Of a stretch of DNA of 64,000 nt, positions 52,782 through 61,965 are shown in pieces. How positions within the stretch are numbered: position 1 is the stretch's first letter; each line of letters starts with the position of its first letter. Source of the stretch: an uncultured Marinobacter sp. (lineage in GTDB: Bacteria > Pseudomonadota > Gammaproteobacteria > Pseudomonadales > Oleiphilaceae); contig NZ_CAMYMK010000008.1 of assembly GCF_947259545.1 (NCBI RefSeq), positions 372,001-436,000 of the forward strand, read 5' to 3'. The translations under genes were made by a program, and so were the position numbers. The notes under the pieces were generated by a model. It worked only from the letters and a program-made list of their open reading frames with translations. It made no database searches and had not been told where the DNA came from.

Positions 52782-55700
52782 TCAGTAGTGGCCTTTGATA
52801 TATTCATAGGCCTTATTGAAAAGCTCTTTGTCCTTCCCCAGTCCAAACTGAACCAGCGTCAACATCAAAGCTTTCTGGATCTCCCTCGGTCCGCTCGCAG
52901 AGTTCTGCCAACCATCGAATCGGGTCGCTTTGACGATCTTGTCGATCTGCTCGACAACATCCTGAATGACCTTCGGAGTTCGATCAGGCCTTGTCTCCAT
53001 GAAAAGCTTGGTGAGCGCCTGTACATTGTCTTCCTCCGTGACCGTGCGCTCTCCAGTCTGCTTCTCAAGTTCAACGGTTTCCTTGGCGGTATCAAGCAGG
53101 CCTTTGAGCCAATCGATGGCCTTAATGACTCCAGCCTCGTACTGCTGCCTGAGCTTCTCTAGGCGCTCGCCGAGCGCGACGAATTCTGGGTTTCCGCTAC
53201 CGCGAAGTCGTCCCATTAAATCAATCTCGAGCCTGCGTGCGCGCTTCTCTTGTTCCTTCTCTGTGAGCGTGAAAATAGCGTGCTCATCCATCACAAGTTC
53301 ATCGATATCATTGCGAATGCGGTTGATATCGGTGTTCTCGTGGATCATTTTGATGGTTTCGGGCCCGAGCGCGGCCCAGACTAGAGCGCCAGTTTGTCCA
53401 ATGGGGCGAACGCTCTCATAGATTTGAGCAAGCCATTTGTAATCGTTGCGGTAGGGCGTGAGGAAAGGGTCTGGATTGATCGCAGACCAGAGTTTGCTGA
53501 GGACGCCGAACGCTGCGGCAAATTCGTCTCGTTTCTCATTGGTTGGCAGGCATTCCTGGGCCGCGATGATTCCCTCAAAGCCTTCAAGGGATCGATCCAC
53601 TCCAGGGAAAAATGCCAGGCACTTTTTCAGCTGTTCTGGAAGCATTTCCTTGAAGCGTTCGATGCCTTCGACAACGCCCTCGATCTCGTCGGGGTTGTAA
53701 GCGAGTGCGGTTCGAAGGTTCTCGAACACGCCAAGGTAGTCGATGATCAGGCCCATTTCCTTGCGCATACCGTTCGCTTCGTAGAGACGGTTAGTACGGC
53801 ACATGGCCTGGAGAAGGGTGTGGTCTCGAAGCGGTTTGTCCAGGTACATGCAGTAGCAAATTGGAGCATCAAAACCGGTGAGGAGTTTTGCGGTAACAAT
53901 GAGAAGCTGAAGAGGGTTCTCAGGATCTTTGTAGGACTCAATCAGGTCTTTTTGTAGTTGGTCATCTCCATCAATCTCCTGCCAAAGCTGAAAGTCCTCC
54001 TCCGTTATCGGCAGTTCCAGTTCTTTGTTCCATTTGCGCCAGTCCCTGTTTTCCTTTCCGTCTTTGCCACCGCCTTGTGCTTTAATCGGAGCTTGATCAA
54101 CATTCATGACCACTTCGACGGCGTCGAAACCAAGCTTTTGGCCAAGTAGGTAATACATCTGGACACAGGCATCCCGGTCGTAAACAACCACCATGCCTTT
54201 CAGTTTTTTTGGCTTCACGTGGCTGGTGAAGTGCTCAACGATATCGTCGCTTATCGCTTCCATGCGCTTCGGGGCTTTCAACATGACTGCCAGCTTGCCC
54301 GCCCGCGTGGACAGTGCCGTTTTTTCGTCGTTGTCCAAACCGTGTTCTTCAGCTAGTCGCTCAAACTCTTTGTCAATAGAGGCTCTGTCGACGCGAAGTT
54401 CCGCCAAGCGCGGTTCGAATTTTACCGGTACGGTAGCCCCGTCGCGGATGGACTGCTTGTAGCTGTAGCGGTTCATGTACCTGCCAGGATCTTCGTTCGC
54501 ACCAAACAGCTTGAAGGTGTTCCGCTCGATGCTTGAAATCGGCGTACCTGTCAGGCCATAGAAGTGTGCATTCGGCAGAGCCCAGCGCATCTTGTCACCA
54601 AGGGAGCCCTCTTGCGTGCGGTGCGCTTCGTCCACCAGCACAATGATGTTGTCCCTATCATTCAGGCCTTTGGAATTATTCTCATCGATCTCGACATCCT
54701 GGAATTTGAAGATGGTGGTTATCAGAATTCCCCGACTGTCCTGCTCAATGTGTTCGCCCAGTTTCTTGCAGCTTTGCACTTTAACAAGGTTCTTAACGTC
54801 TGCACCGCCAAAGGTTTCGTTAATCTGACTATCGAGATCTCGCCGATCCACCACCACCAGAACGGTGGGGTTTTTGAGGCGATTGTCGGCTCGCAGCATG
54901 CGAGCCGCGTAAAGCATCAGTAGAGACTTACCAGAGCCCTGGAAGTGCCAGATGAGACCCTTTTTTGGGTAACCGCTTTTGACGCGATCAACGATTTGCT
55001 TGGCTGCTTCAAATTGAGGGTAACGAGGAAGCAGCTTGATGCGTTTGGGTGGCGTTTTTTTGCCGGTCTTGATGGTTGAAAACAGAGCGAAAGATTCGAG
55101 AATCTGGAGCAGCGTTTGAGGGTTCAGTAATCCCTCAACACTGGAAAGTACTGAGGCCATTCCGGTGAGCTGCTCATCTTCCTGTTCTGTGGTATGCCAG
55201 GGACCCCAGTCCTTGGGACCAGCGTTTATCGCACCATATGCAAAGGTCCGACCTTCGGAGGCGAAGCACAACAGGTTTGGAACGAAAAAGGGTTCCGCAT
55301 TCTTCCAGTAATCTTTGCTTCCACCAATGAAGTCAGCAGCGCCATCCTGCCAGGTTACGCTTGGGCGTGTTGCGGTTTTGACTTCACCCACCACCAACGG
55401 AATTCCGTTAATGTAGAGCACGATATCGAAAAACACTTCCGAGGCGGCGATATAGTGGACCTGCTGTGCCACAACAAAATGATTGTTTTCTATGTTGTCG
55501 AAATCGATCAGGTTTATGGTGATGTGGTCGCCATTTTCGCCGAAGGGCAAAGTCTTCTCAGCCATCAACCATTCTTGGAAGTTTTCGTTGGCCTTTACTA
55601 AACCGGTGTGGCGGGCTTCAAGCACAACGCCGCGTAGCTTGTAAATCACTTCATCGGCGTAATCAGATTGCCGAGCAATATCGGGATTCAACGAACAAAG

Positions 55701-55844
55701 CGCATCTTTGAGCCACTCATCAACAAAAATATCCTGCGCTTTTTTCGGCAGACTTTCACCGTGGCAGTAACTCCAATTTACTTCGCTCAGCTCTTTTAAG
55801 CGGTCCACAATTCCATTTTCCGTGACACTCTGCTCGTTAAACAT
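52782..55844 (-). CDS. hsdR: Type I restriction enzyme R subunit
   Basis: 1020 residues from ATG 55844 (GAAGG 6 bases upstream). N-terminal PD-(D/E)xK nuclease: VFFDIVLYINGIPLVVGEVKT. Then a SF2 translocase with Walker A FQGSGKSLLM, VLVDEAHRTQEG (DEAD-box type), the GLTGTPI motif, and late helicase motifs (GFDAPICYCMY, and QAMCRTNRLYE). The C-terminal helical region contacts the methylase core. It cuts DNA after translocation when sites are unmethylated. It lies 10 bases after the hsdS stop, in operon with hsdM1, hsdM2 and hsdS. Confidence 0.95.
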   Translation of the reverse strand: MFNEQSVTENGIVDRLKELSEVNWSYCHGESLPKKAQDIFVDEWLKDALCSLNPDIARQSDYADEVIYKLRGVVLEARHTGLVKANENFQEWLMAEKTLPFGENGDHITINLIDFDNIENNHFVVAQQVHYIAASEVFFDIVLYINGIPLVVGEVKTATRPSVTWQDGAADFIGGSKDYWKNAEPFFVPNLLCFASEGRTFAYGAINAGPKDWGPWHTTEQEDEQLTGMASVLSSVEGLLNPQTLLQILESFALFSTIKTGKKTPPKRIKLLPRYPQFEAAKQIVDRVKSGYPKKGLIWHFQGSGKSLLMLYAARMLRADNRLKNPTVLVVVDRRDLDSQINETFGGADVKNLVKVQSCKKLGEHIEQDSRGILITTIFKFQDVEIDENNSKGLNDRDNIIVLVDEAHRTQEGSLGDKMRWALPNAHFYGLTGTPISSIERNTFKLFGANEDPGRYMNRYSYKQSIRDGATVPVKFEPRLAELRVDRASIDKEFERLAEEHGLDNDEKTALSTRAGKLAVMLKAPKRMEAISDDIVEHFTSHVKPKKLKGMVVVYDRDACVQMYYLLGQKLGFDAVEVVMNVDQAPIKAQGGGKDGKENRDWRKWNKELELPITEEDFQLWQEIDGDDQLQKDLIESYKDPENPLQLLIVTAKLLTGFDAPICYCMYLDKPLRDHTLLQAMCRTNRLYEANGMRKEMGLIIDYLGVFENLRTALAYNPDEIEGVVEGIERFKEMLPEQLKKCLAFFPGVDRSLEGFEGIIAAQECLPTNEKRDEFAAAFGVLSKLWSAINPDPFLTPYRNDYKWLAQIYESVRPIGQTGALVWAALGPETIKMIHENTDINRIRNDIDELVMDEHAIFTLTEKEQEKRARRLEIDLMGRLRGSGNPEFVALGERLEKLRQQYEAGVIKAIDWLKGLLDTAKETVELEKQTGERTVTEEDNVQALTKLFMETRPDRTPKVIQDVVEQIDKIVKATRFDGWQNSASGPREIQKALMLTLVQFGLGKDKELFNKAYEYIKGHY

Positions 55845-55854
55845 GTAGAACCTT

Positions 55855-57060
55855 CTATTCAACAATTTTATTTATCAAATTCTTCAAAACTTTTTCTTTC
55901 TTTTTATGGTTAATTCTCAATGACTCTGAAGTTTCCTGAGCTTGTTTTAGTGTTTTGGCAATTTCGTCTTGTTCGCACTTAGTCGGAACAGGAATAATCA
56001 ATTTTTTCAGGTCATTGCTTGTGATTCCCGAGGCTGCAACGGTCTGAATGATTCTTTCCATGATCCAACGTCCATAAACGCTGCGGAAAAAATAGTTAAA
56101 ATAATCCGGGTTTGCCCTATTTTTGTCCAGTCTCGCTCGAATTATAGAAGATTCGAAAGTCGCAAAATTATCTTTTCCACGATAAATGCAGCAAAGTCCT
56201 GCGCCTTCCTTTACCAGGGAGCGGCGTGCAAACAGAAGATCTCCGTCAAGGAGACCAAAATTTGCGATCTCTTTGTCACTTACGTTGACGCTCTGCTCGA
56301 TATCTTCATCCGTAATCTCTAGTGAATGAAAAATATCGCCCATGTGGACCATTTTGGGTCCAGATCCATAGTGCTCTTGCGGCTTATATAAACCATTTTT
56401 GGTGTCGGCGAGTAGAAGGCTCCCAAAACTAATGGCCTGCCAGGAGGTTGGAATTCGACCAATTGCGGTGGTTTTCATAGGTTCTTTTTTATAGCCGATC
56501 CTGGTGAGACCACTGATCAGGACGTTCTGGAGTTGATCAAGTTTATCCCTTGCTTCGTGTAGTCTTGAATCTGAAACTTCCAGCGCTTTGAATGCCCTCT
56601 CGAAGCTTAAAATTTGCTCTTTATTTTTTGGCGAAAAAGAGAATTCGGCAAGATTCTTGAATTTCGTTCGAGGAGAAAGGCCTCCTGCCGAATTCTTTAC
56701 GGCCCAGCGCCAGAATTTCTCTGACTGAATTAAGTAGGGCAGAATTATTTTGTAGTCGCTATCTTCTTTGGCATCGATAACAATAATGTCGCCGGAGCAA
56801 ACGCCATCAAAGTGTGCAATAGCTGCCTTCTTTAGGTATGCCCTTCTTCTCCCAAAAAGAATTTGTCCTTTCTTGAAAACCTTTGTAAAAGACGGTTTGT
56901 CGTCTACCAGTGATCCCCACCTTTTTATTGTTAATGATTCAGAGTCAAGATGCTCTAGGCCAACGTAGAACTCGTAGCCGTCCGAAATTGGGTCCTTGGA
57001 AGATTTCTTAACTTCACAAGAGATGTCACCAAAATATATGGTTTCGCTTTCATTGGTCAT
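55855..57060 (-). CDS. hsdS: Type I restriction enzyme specificity subunit
   Basis: 401 residues from ATG 57060 (GAGGT 6 bases upstream). Two target-recognition domains, about 1-165 and 205-355, each followed by a long helix (about 165-190 and 375-401, ending in KKKEKVLKNLINKIVE) that sets spacing. Half-site similarity is visible as ILFGRRRAYLKKAAIAHFDG against LLFARRSLVKEGAGL. The composition is lower in GC and richer in Lys/Asn than the neighbouring methylases, as usual for exchanged specificity genes. Its start overlaps the hsdM2 stop by 11 bases. Confidence 0.92.
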   Translation of the reverse strand: MTNESETIYFGDISCEVKKSSKDPISDGYEFYVGLEHLDSESLTIKRWGSLVDDKPSFTKVFKKGQILFGRRRAYLKKAAIAHFDGVCSGDIIVIDAKEDSDYKIILPYLIQSEKFWRWAVKNSAGGLSPRTKFKNLAEFSFSPKNKEQILSFERAFKALEVSDSRLHEARDKLDQLQNVLISGLTRIGYKKEPMKTTAIGRIPTSWQAISFGSLLLADTKNGLYKPQEHYGSGPKMVHMGDIFHSLEITDEDIEQSVNVSDKEIANFGLLDGDLLFARRSLVKEGAGLCCIYRGKDNFATFESSIIRARLDKNRANPDYFNYFFRSVYGRWIMERIIQTVAASGITSNDLKKLIIPVPTKCEQDEIAKTLKQAQETSESLRINHKKKEKVLKNLINKIVE

Positions 57061-58534
57061 TTTTAACCTCAAACCCCAATCTTGAAAGACCTTCAAATAA
57101 TCTATTGCTTTTGTTTTTTAGTTTTACCCGACTAATATTCCATTCCTCAATCGCAAGCTCGATTCCATCGTGCTGCTGGTGTTCTGGACTCTCGATGTAT
57201 AGTGGAATAGAAAGGTTAAATTGATTCTCTTTTATAGTATCTATGTCGGTGAGACTAGCTATTTCTGAAGCATTTTCAGGATTATTGAATGCTTCTATAA
57301 GCGTGTTTAAGTTTTGATTAGAGAGTCGGCTGTGCGCCCTTTCTCTTGTCACCTCTTTAACACCATCAATAAATAGAATTTTACCTTTCCTGGTAGATGT
57401 CTTTTTATGGTTAAGTACTACCACGCACGATTCCATCGGCGAATTGTAGAAGAGGTTGGGTCCTAAGCCGATCACTGCCTCGATAATGTCCGATTCAATA
57501 ATCTGTTTGCGTATGTTTTGCTCAGAGTCCCTGAACAATACGCCATGAGGCCAAAGCATGGCGGCACGTCCGGTGTCAGGTTTCAGGCTCTTGATGATAT
57601 GGGTGAAAAACGCGTAGTCGGCGCAGCCCTGTGGAGGCACTCCATAGAGATTACGGCCATACGGGTCTGCGGCAAACTTGTCGCGATTCCACTTTTTGAT
57701 GGAGTAGGGAGGGTTGGCAAAAATAACATCAAACTGCTTGAGCTGATCGTTCTCAACAAACTTAGGATCACCGAGAGTGTCACCGCGTAGAACGTCAAAT
57801 TCCTCAATGTCGTGCAGGAACATGTTCATGCGAGCAATGGCGGAGGTGAGCAGGTTTACTTCCTGGCCGTAGAGTTTTACTGATCGCCATTCTTCACCCT
57901 GGCTTCGAAGGTCCATAACTGCGTTTAACAGCATGCCTCCCGTACCACAGGTCGGGTCGTATGCGGTCTCTCCGGGTTTCAGGCCCATTATCCTCGTCAT
58001 CAGGTGGACTACGGTTCGGTTCGTGTAGAATTCGGCAGCAGTGTGGCCGGAGTCATCTGCAAATTTCTTAATGAGGTATTCATAGGCTTCACCCAGGTCG
58101 TCCTGATTGACCGATTTGATTCCCAGCGGAATTTTGCTGAAGTGCTGGATTAGATCCGCGAGAAGGTGGTCGGGCAGGCGCTCCTTGTTTGTCCATTGGG
58201 CATCACCGAATACACCATGCAGTCTCTCGTTCTTGGCTTCGATGAGTCTGAGGGCATTCTGGATCGCCTCACCAATGTTCTTGCTGGTATTACGGACCTT
58301 TTCCCATCTGGCCTCTTCCGGAATATCAAACCGGTGGAACATGGACATTGTGGCGTAGTGAGCATCGCCATCGCTCAGTTCCAGTGCTTCTGTGTACTCA
58401 TCCAAGTAGACGTCGGATAGGCGCTTATAGAAAAGCAGAGGGAAAATGTACTGTTTGTAGTCTGAGGCATCGATCTGGCCACGTAAAAACTCCGCAGCAC
58501 CCCAGAGAAGGTCCTCCAACTGTCGTTTGTTCAT
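57050..58534 (-). CDS. hsdM2: Type I restriction DNA methyltransferase subunit (second copy)
   Basis: 494 residues. HsdM N-terminal domain (LEDLLWGAAEFLRGQIDASDYKQYI), SAM-binding DPTCGTGGM and catalytic NPPY (IFANPPYSIKKW) are intact. It is similar in layout to the gene directly upstream yet clearly diverged, with different tail, loop lengths and catalytic NPPY instead of NPPF. Its start overlaps the hsdM1 stop (ATGA), and its own stop overlaps hsdS. A type I operon normally has a single M gene; here two consecutive and apparently active ones precede S. Confidence 0.93.
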   Translation of the reverse strand: MNKRQLEDLLWGAAEFLRGQIDASDYKQYIFPLLFYKRLSDVYLDEYTEALELSDGDAHYATMSMFHRFDIPEEARWEKVRNTSKNIGEAIQNALRLIEAKNERLHGVFGDAQWTNKERLPDHLLADLIQHFSKIPLGIKSVNQDDLGEAYEYLIKKFADDSGHTAAEFYTNRTVVHLMTRIMGLKPGETAYDPTCGTGGMLLNAVMDLRSQGEEWRSVKLYGQEVNLLTSAIARMNMFLHDIEEFDVLRGDTLGDPKFVENDQLKQFDVIFANPPYSIKKWNRDKFAADPYGRNLYGVPPQGCADYAFFTHIIKSLKPDTGRAAMLWPHGVLFRDSEQNIRKQIIESDIIEAVIGLGPNLFYNSPMESCVVVLNHKKTSTRKGKILFIDGVKEVTRERAHSRLSNQNLNTLIEAFNNPENASEIASLTDIDTIKENQFNLSIPLYIESPEHQQHDGIELAIEEWNISRVKLKNKSNRLFEGLSRLGFEVKNDQ

Positions 58535-60030
58535 AGTTCAAAGCCCTCCTGTATTAACAGTTCCTCAAGTTCTTGTTCTGCTTTTTCCAAGGCAGTCAGT
58601 TTTTCCTGAAAATCTTTTAGAGCTTCCTCGACAGAGACTGACTCTTCCTCAAGAGGCTTTTGAACATATCGCGCTATGTTCAGATTAAAATCGTTCTCGG
58701 CAATCTCAGACAGAGGAACCCAGCGAGCTTTGCCTTCAATTGGCTCCCCAGCAGGGCCAGAGGCCTCCTGATCGCTATAGATCTCAAAAATTTGGTCGGC
58801 TTGAGCGTTTGATAAGGTGTTCTGTGCTCGGCCCTTGGTGAAAATCTCCTCAGCATTAATGATCAGCACATGGTCTTGATGATCGGCTGGGCGCTGTTTG
58901 CGCAGAACGAGAATGCAGGCGGGTATACCGGTGCCGTAGAATAGGTTAGGCGCAACGCCGATAATGGCCTCGATTCTGTTTTGTTGTAGAAGTTTCGTTC
59001 GGATTTTTCCTTCTGCTCCCCCTCGGAACAAAACTCCATGGGGGAGGACAACGGCCATGCGACCTTGGTTGTTGAGGGAAGCAAACATGTGCTGAACCCA
59101 GGCAAAATCGCCATTGGTTTTCGGAGCCAGCCCGTATCGATTCCTGTCGTAAGGGTCGCTCGACCAAAGGTTCTGTCCCCACTCCTTGAGGCTAAATGGT
59201 GGGTTGGCGATCACACAGTCAAATGCTTCGAGACGGTCATTAATCAAGAATTTGGGCTGCCGCAGTGTATCGCCTCGCACGATTTCGAAGTCTTCCTGTC
59301 CGTGTAGGAACAGGTTCATCCTCGCGATGGCCTCGGTGGTCAGGTTTTTCTCCTGTCCCTTAATCCTGAGCAAACGCGGGTCTCCGCCATTCTCACGGAC
59401 GTGGTGAATGGTTTCGAGTAGCATGCCCCCTGTGCCACAAGCTGGATCGTAAACACTCTCTCCTGCCTCGGGATCAAGGATGTTCACCATTAGCCTGACG
59501 ATGGTCCGTGGCGTATAGAACTCCCCAGCTTTCTTGTTGGCTTTGTCGGCAAACCGCTTAATCAGGTATTCGTATGCGCGCCCCATGTCGTCATCACGTA
59601 CGCTGCGGACACCAAGATTAACCTGGTTGAAGTGGTTCAGCAGCGAGGCCAGCAATTCATCTGGCAAGCGGTCTTTGTTGGTCCAGCTCGCATCCCCGAA
59701 TATCCCATGGAGCTTGTCGTTCGCCAGCTCAATCCCGCGAAAGGCGTCCTTGAGCGCCTGACCGATGTCTTTGGTCTGCTCAAATACATGCTGCCAGTGG
59801 CACTCAGGTGGAATCTGAATGCGGTGGAACATGCTCTGGGCGGCCAGGTCTCTGTCTCCAACCTTTTCCATGGCGTCGGCGAACTCTTCGTCGTAGACGT
59901 CACAGATCCGTTTGAAGAACAGAATCGGGAAGATGTAGGTCTTGTAGTCAGAAGCGTCGATGGGTCCGGTGATGATGTGCGCGGCGTGCCAAAGGTGGGC
60001 TTCGAGATCCTTTAGGTTGATCAGTGTCAT
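58531..60030 (-). CDS. hsdM1: Type I restriction DNA methyltransferase subunit (first copy)
   Basis: 499 residues from ATG 60030 (MTLINLKDLEAHLWHAAHI). The frame extends 41 codons upstream but those lack coding character. SAM motif DPACGTGGM and catalytic NPPF (IANPPFSLKEW) are present, plus the N-terminal helical domain (GPIDASDYKTYIFPILFFKRI). No strong SD. First gene of the hsdM1-hsdM2-hsdS-hsdR run. M-subunits modify adenine to protect host DNA. The two methylases could form a mixed M1-M2 pair or serve different partners. Confidence 0.93.
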   Translation of the reverse strand: MTLINLKDLEAHLWHAAHIITGPIDASDYKTYIFPILFFKRICDVYDEEFADAMEKVGDRDLAAQSMFHRIQIPPECHWQHVFEQTKDIGQALKDAFRGIELANDKLHGIFGDASWTNKDRLPDELLASLLNHFNQVNLGVRSVRDDDMGRAYEYLIKRFADKANKKAGEFYTPRTIVRLMVNILDPEAGESVYDPACGTGGMLLETIHHVRENGGDPRLLRIKGQEKNLTTEAIARMNLFLHGQEDFEIVRGDTLRQPKFLINDRLEAFDCVIANPPFSLKEWGQNLWSSDPYDRNRYGLAPKTNGDFAWVQHMFASLNNQGRMAVVLPHGVLFRGGAEGKIRTKLLQQNRIEAIIGVAPNLFYGTGIPACILVLRKQRPADHQDHVLIINAEEIFTKGRAQNTLSNAQADQIFEIYSDQEASGPAGEPIEGKARWVPLSEIAENDFNLNIARYVQKPLEEESVSVEEALKDFQEKLTALEKAEQELEELLIQEGFEL

Positions 60031-60194
60031 GGGTGCTGAAAAATCCGTTACTGCTCGAATCGGAGGAGAGAGCGATAGGTTTGGTGTGCTCTCAATCTGT
60101 GTTTTTCTTGTGGGAGATGGTAGCAAATCTGGAGGGCAGAGGGGGGCTTGCAAGGTGCCCTTTGTGCAAGTCGAGCGCTGTGAGCTTAAGAGGG

Positions 60195-61091
60195 TTATTT
60201 AGAGTCCAGCGCTGACGCAAGTTGCTGAAGAAAGTTTTGATCTGCTTCGGGTAAACGGTCCCTGGGGTTCACAACCCACTCAGTAGCAACCGTTGGCAGG
60301 TTTTGTTCTTCGACGCTTGACATTGTTGAGAGCCGAACCAGTGTTCCCATAATCTTTTTGTCTCGCTTTCTGTACACTTTCTCCCATTGGTGCCTTTGCT
60401 GTTCGATGAAGTACTCGATATAACGTGCCATATCAGCACGTAGAGTGTTTTCATCAGGCTTGACTAAGATTTTGCTTCCATCATTCGCAAGTTTCGAAAT
60501 ATCGATGGCCACCAGTCCCTTGTGAGCGCTGCCGGGGTTTCGTTTGAAAGCCTTTTCCAGCTGCTTGGAGGCATCCCGAATGTTTGCCTCGAGTTTGTCG
60601 AAACTGGTGATTCTTTTACATTCGATCCAGACCTTGTAATTTGCTGCCTTAAAACCTGTATCGGTTTTGGCATCGAGCATTGCAGTCACGCCTCGTCCAG
60701 GGTGATGCAGCCGGGCTGCAACAAGGGCTTCAAATAGAAAGTTACGAGCAATAGTGGTTCGGGGCTGCTCATCCTGCCTCCTGACTGGACCATTGAGCGC
60801 CTTGGAGAGCTTCTCTTTGATCGATTGGAGCTGGCTCGGTGGCAGGGTGTGGAACTTCCGATATACGGCTACCAGGTCATCTGCATCCTGAATTGCATTG
60901 ATGAATTCGGCGAAACCGTTTCGAACGTCCTCATCAGTGGCTGACAAGTAATTATCTTTCCAATGTCCGAGATTTCTGTGGTATTGCCGGATTCTCCCGC
61001 GATTGGGGTCCAGTCCGAGGCTCTCGATCCATTCAATGGTTGAGGAAAGTTCTTCATAGGCTTCTGCATAGGTGGCGGTTGGAATTGCCAT
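60195..61091 (-). CDS. Hypothetical protein with possible PD-(D/E)xK nuclease core
   Basis: 298 residues. Helical first third (about 1-105). The middle shows FLFEALVAARLHHPGRGV, LDAKTDTGF and VWIECKRI: the spacing of Glu, Asp and the E-C-K triplet fits the PD-(D/E)xK nuclease fold, although the match is weak. The last third is helical and charged. AAGGA lies 7 bases before the ATG. It ends 164 bases upstream of hsdM1 and might be an accessory nuclease or regulator of the restriction locus. Function unknown. Confidence 0.7.
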   Translation of the reverse strand: MAIPTATYAEAYEELSSTIEWIESLGLDPNRGRIRQYHRNLGHWKDNYLSATDEDVRNGFAEFINAIQDADDLVAVYRKFHTLPPSQLQSIKEKLSKALNGPVRRQDEQPRTTIARNFLFEALVAARLHHPGRGVTAMLDAKTDTGFKAANYKVWIECKRITSFDKLEANIRDASKQLEKAFKRNPGSAHKGLVAIDISKLANDGSKILVKPDENTLRADMARYIEYFIEQQRHQWEKVYRKRDKKIMGTLVRLSTMSSVEEQNLPTVATEWVVNPRDRLPEADQNFLQQLASALDSK

Positions 61092-61155
61092 TTCGATGTC
61101 CTTGCGAATTCATAGCTTGGCGGCAGGGAAATGCCGCCAACCATTGGAGGGCTAT

Positions 61156-61743
61156 TTAGCTTCCAAAAACAGGAATTGGATCTTCATAGCTTTTCTCAAA
61201 CTCGTAGAGCTTGCCCTGGAACCACACGTAAAATGCAGGCCAGAACGATCTCTCATCAAGTAGTTTGAGTACCTGATCCAGTGACTCGACGGAGACTTTT
61301 TCACTCAGGCGGAAATACATGTTGTCGTGAAGGTTGGTATGAAACCATTCCTCGAACTCGTCTTCTGTCATGGTCTCAGAGGGAAGCCGGCCAAGTTCAT
61401 CGTCTGGGTCAGGGCCGGACCGCATCATCTTTCGAAAAGATTCGGCGCACACCATAGGAATAAGCTCATCGTAGATGAAGGTTCCGTCCTCAGTGACTGA
61501 GTCGAAATAGTCCATTCCATCCTTCATATCCATACCGATGATTGTGCCGGTCTCGAGCGCTGTCTCGGCGGGCAGCAGCACTGCTTTAGCCTGTGTGGCC
61601 TGATGCCAGTTTGCAAAACCTGCCTTTTTAGCGGCGAGTTCCAAGGCTTCTGTGTGGGTTATCGACAAGCTACGTTTGTATTGCTTGGCTATTTGCTTGA
61701 GCTTTTGAACGGTTTTAGACGAAACAACGGTCGTTACACTCAT
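61156..61743 (-). CDS. Hypothetical protein with glyoxalase-related N-terminal domain
   Basis: 195 residues. The first 50 (LKQIAKQYKRSLSITHTEAL then AAKKAGFANWHQ) resemble a short domain of the glyoxalase-related/DUF5623-like type common on plasmids and islands. The rest is acidic (DPDDELGRLPSETMTEDEFEEWF) with an aromatic C terminus. GAGGA is 8 bases before ATG. It precedes the 298-residue gene by 64 bases and may be co-transcribed. Role unknown; 222 bases with no recognisable feature separate it from the tniQ gene upstream. Confidence 0.65.
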   Translation of the reverse strand: MSVTTVVSSKTVQKLKQIAKQYKRSLSITHTEALELAAKKAGFANWHQATQAKAVLLPAETALETGTIIGMDMKDGMDYFDSVTEDGTFIYDELIPMVCAESFRKMMRSGPDPDDELGRLPSETMTEDEFEEWFHTNLHDNMYFRLSEKVSVESLDQVLKLLDERSFWPAFYVWFQGKLYEFEKSYEDPIPVFGS

Positions 61744-61965
61744 GTGTATTTCCTCTGTTAGCGAAAACTATGGTGCCCACTGCCATGATTCGCTGAGAAA
61801 ATCAGAGCGTAAGATAAGTATGGTAAGGGTTGTCCCGTCCGGGTTCGCTAAAGTGGGCAGCGTGCGTCAACCTCGCAGCTTGGATCTTCTCCGACTTTCG
61901 GGATAATTTCAACAAGTGATGTTTAAGGTCACCAAACTGCTTGATCTCCGGGTTTTTTATCTCGG

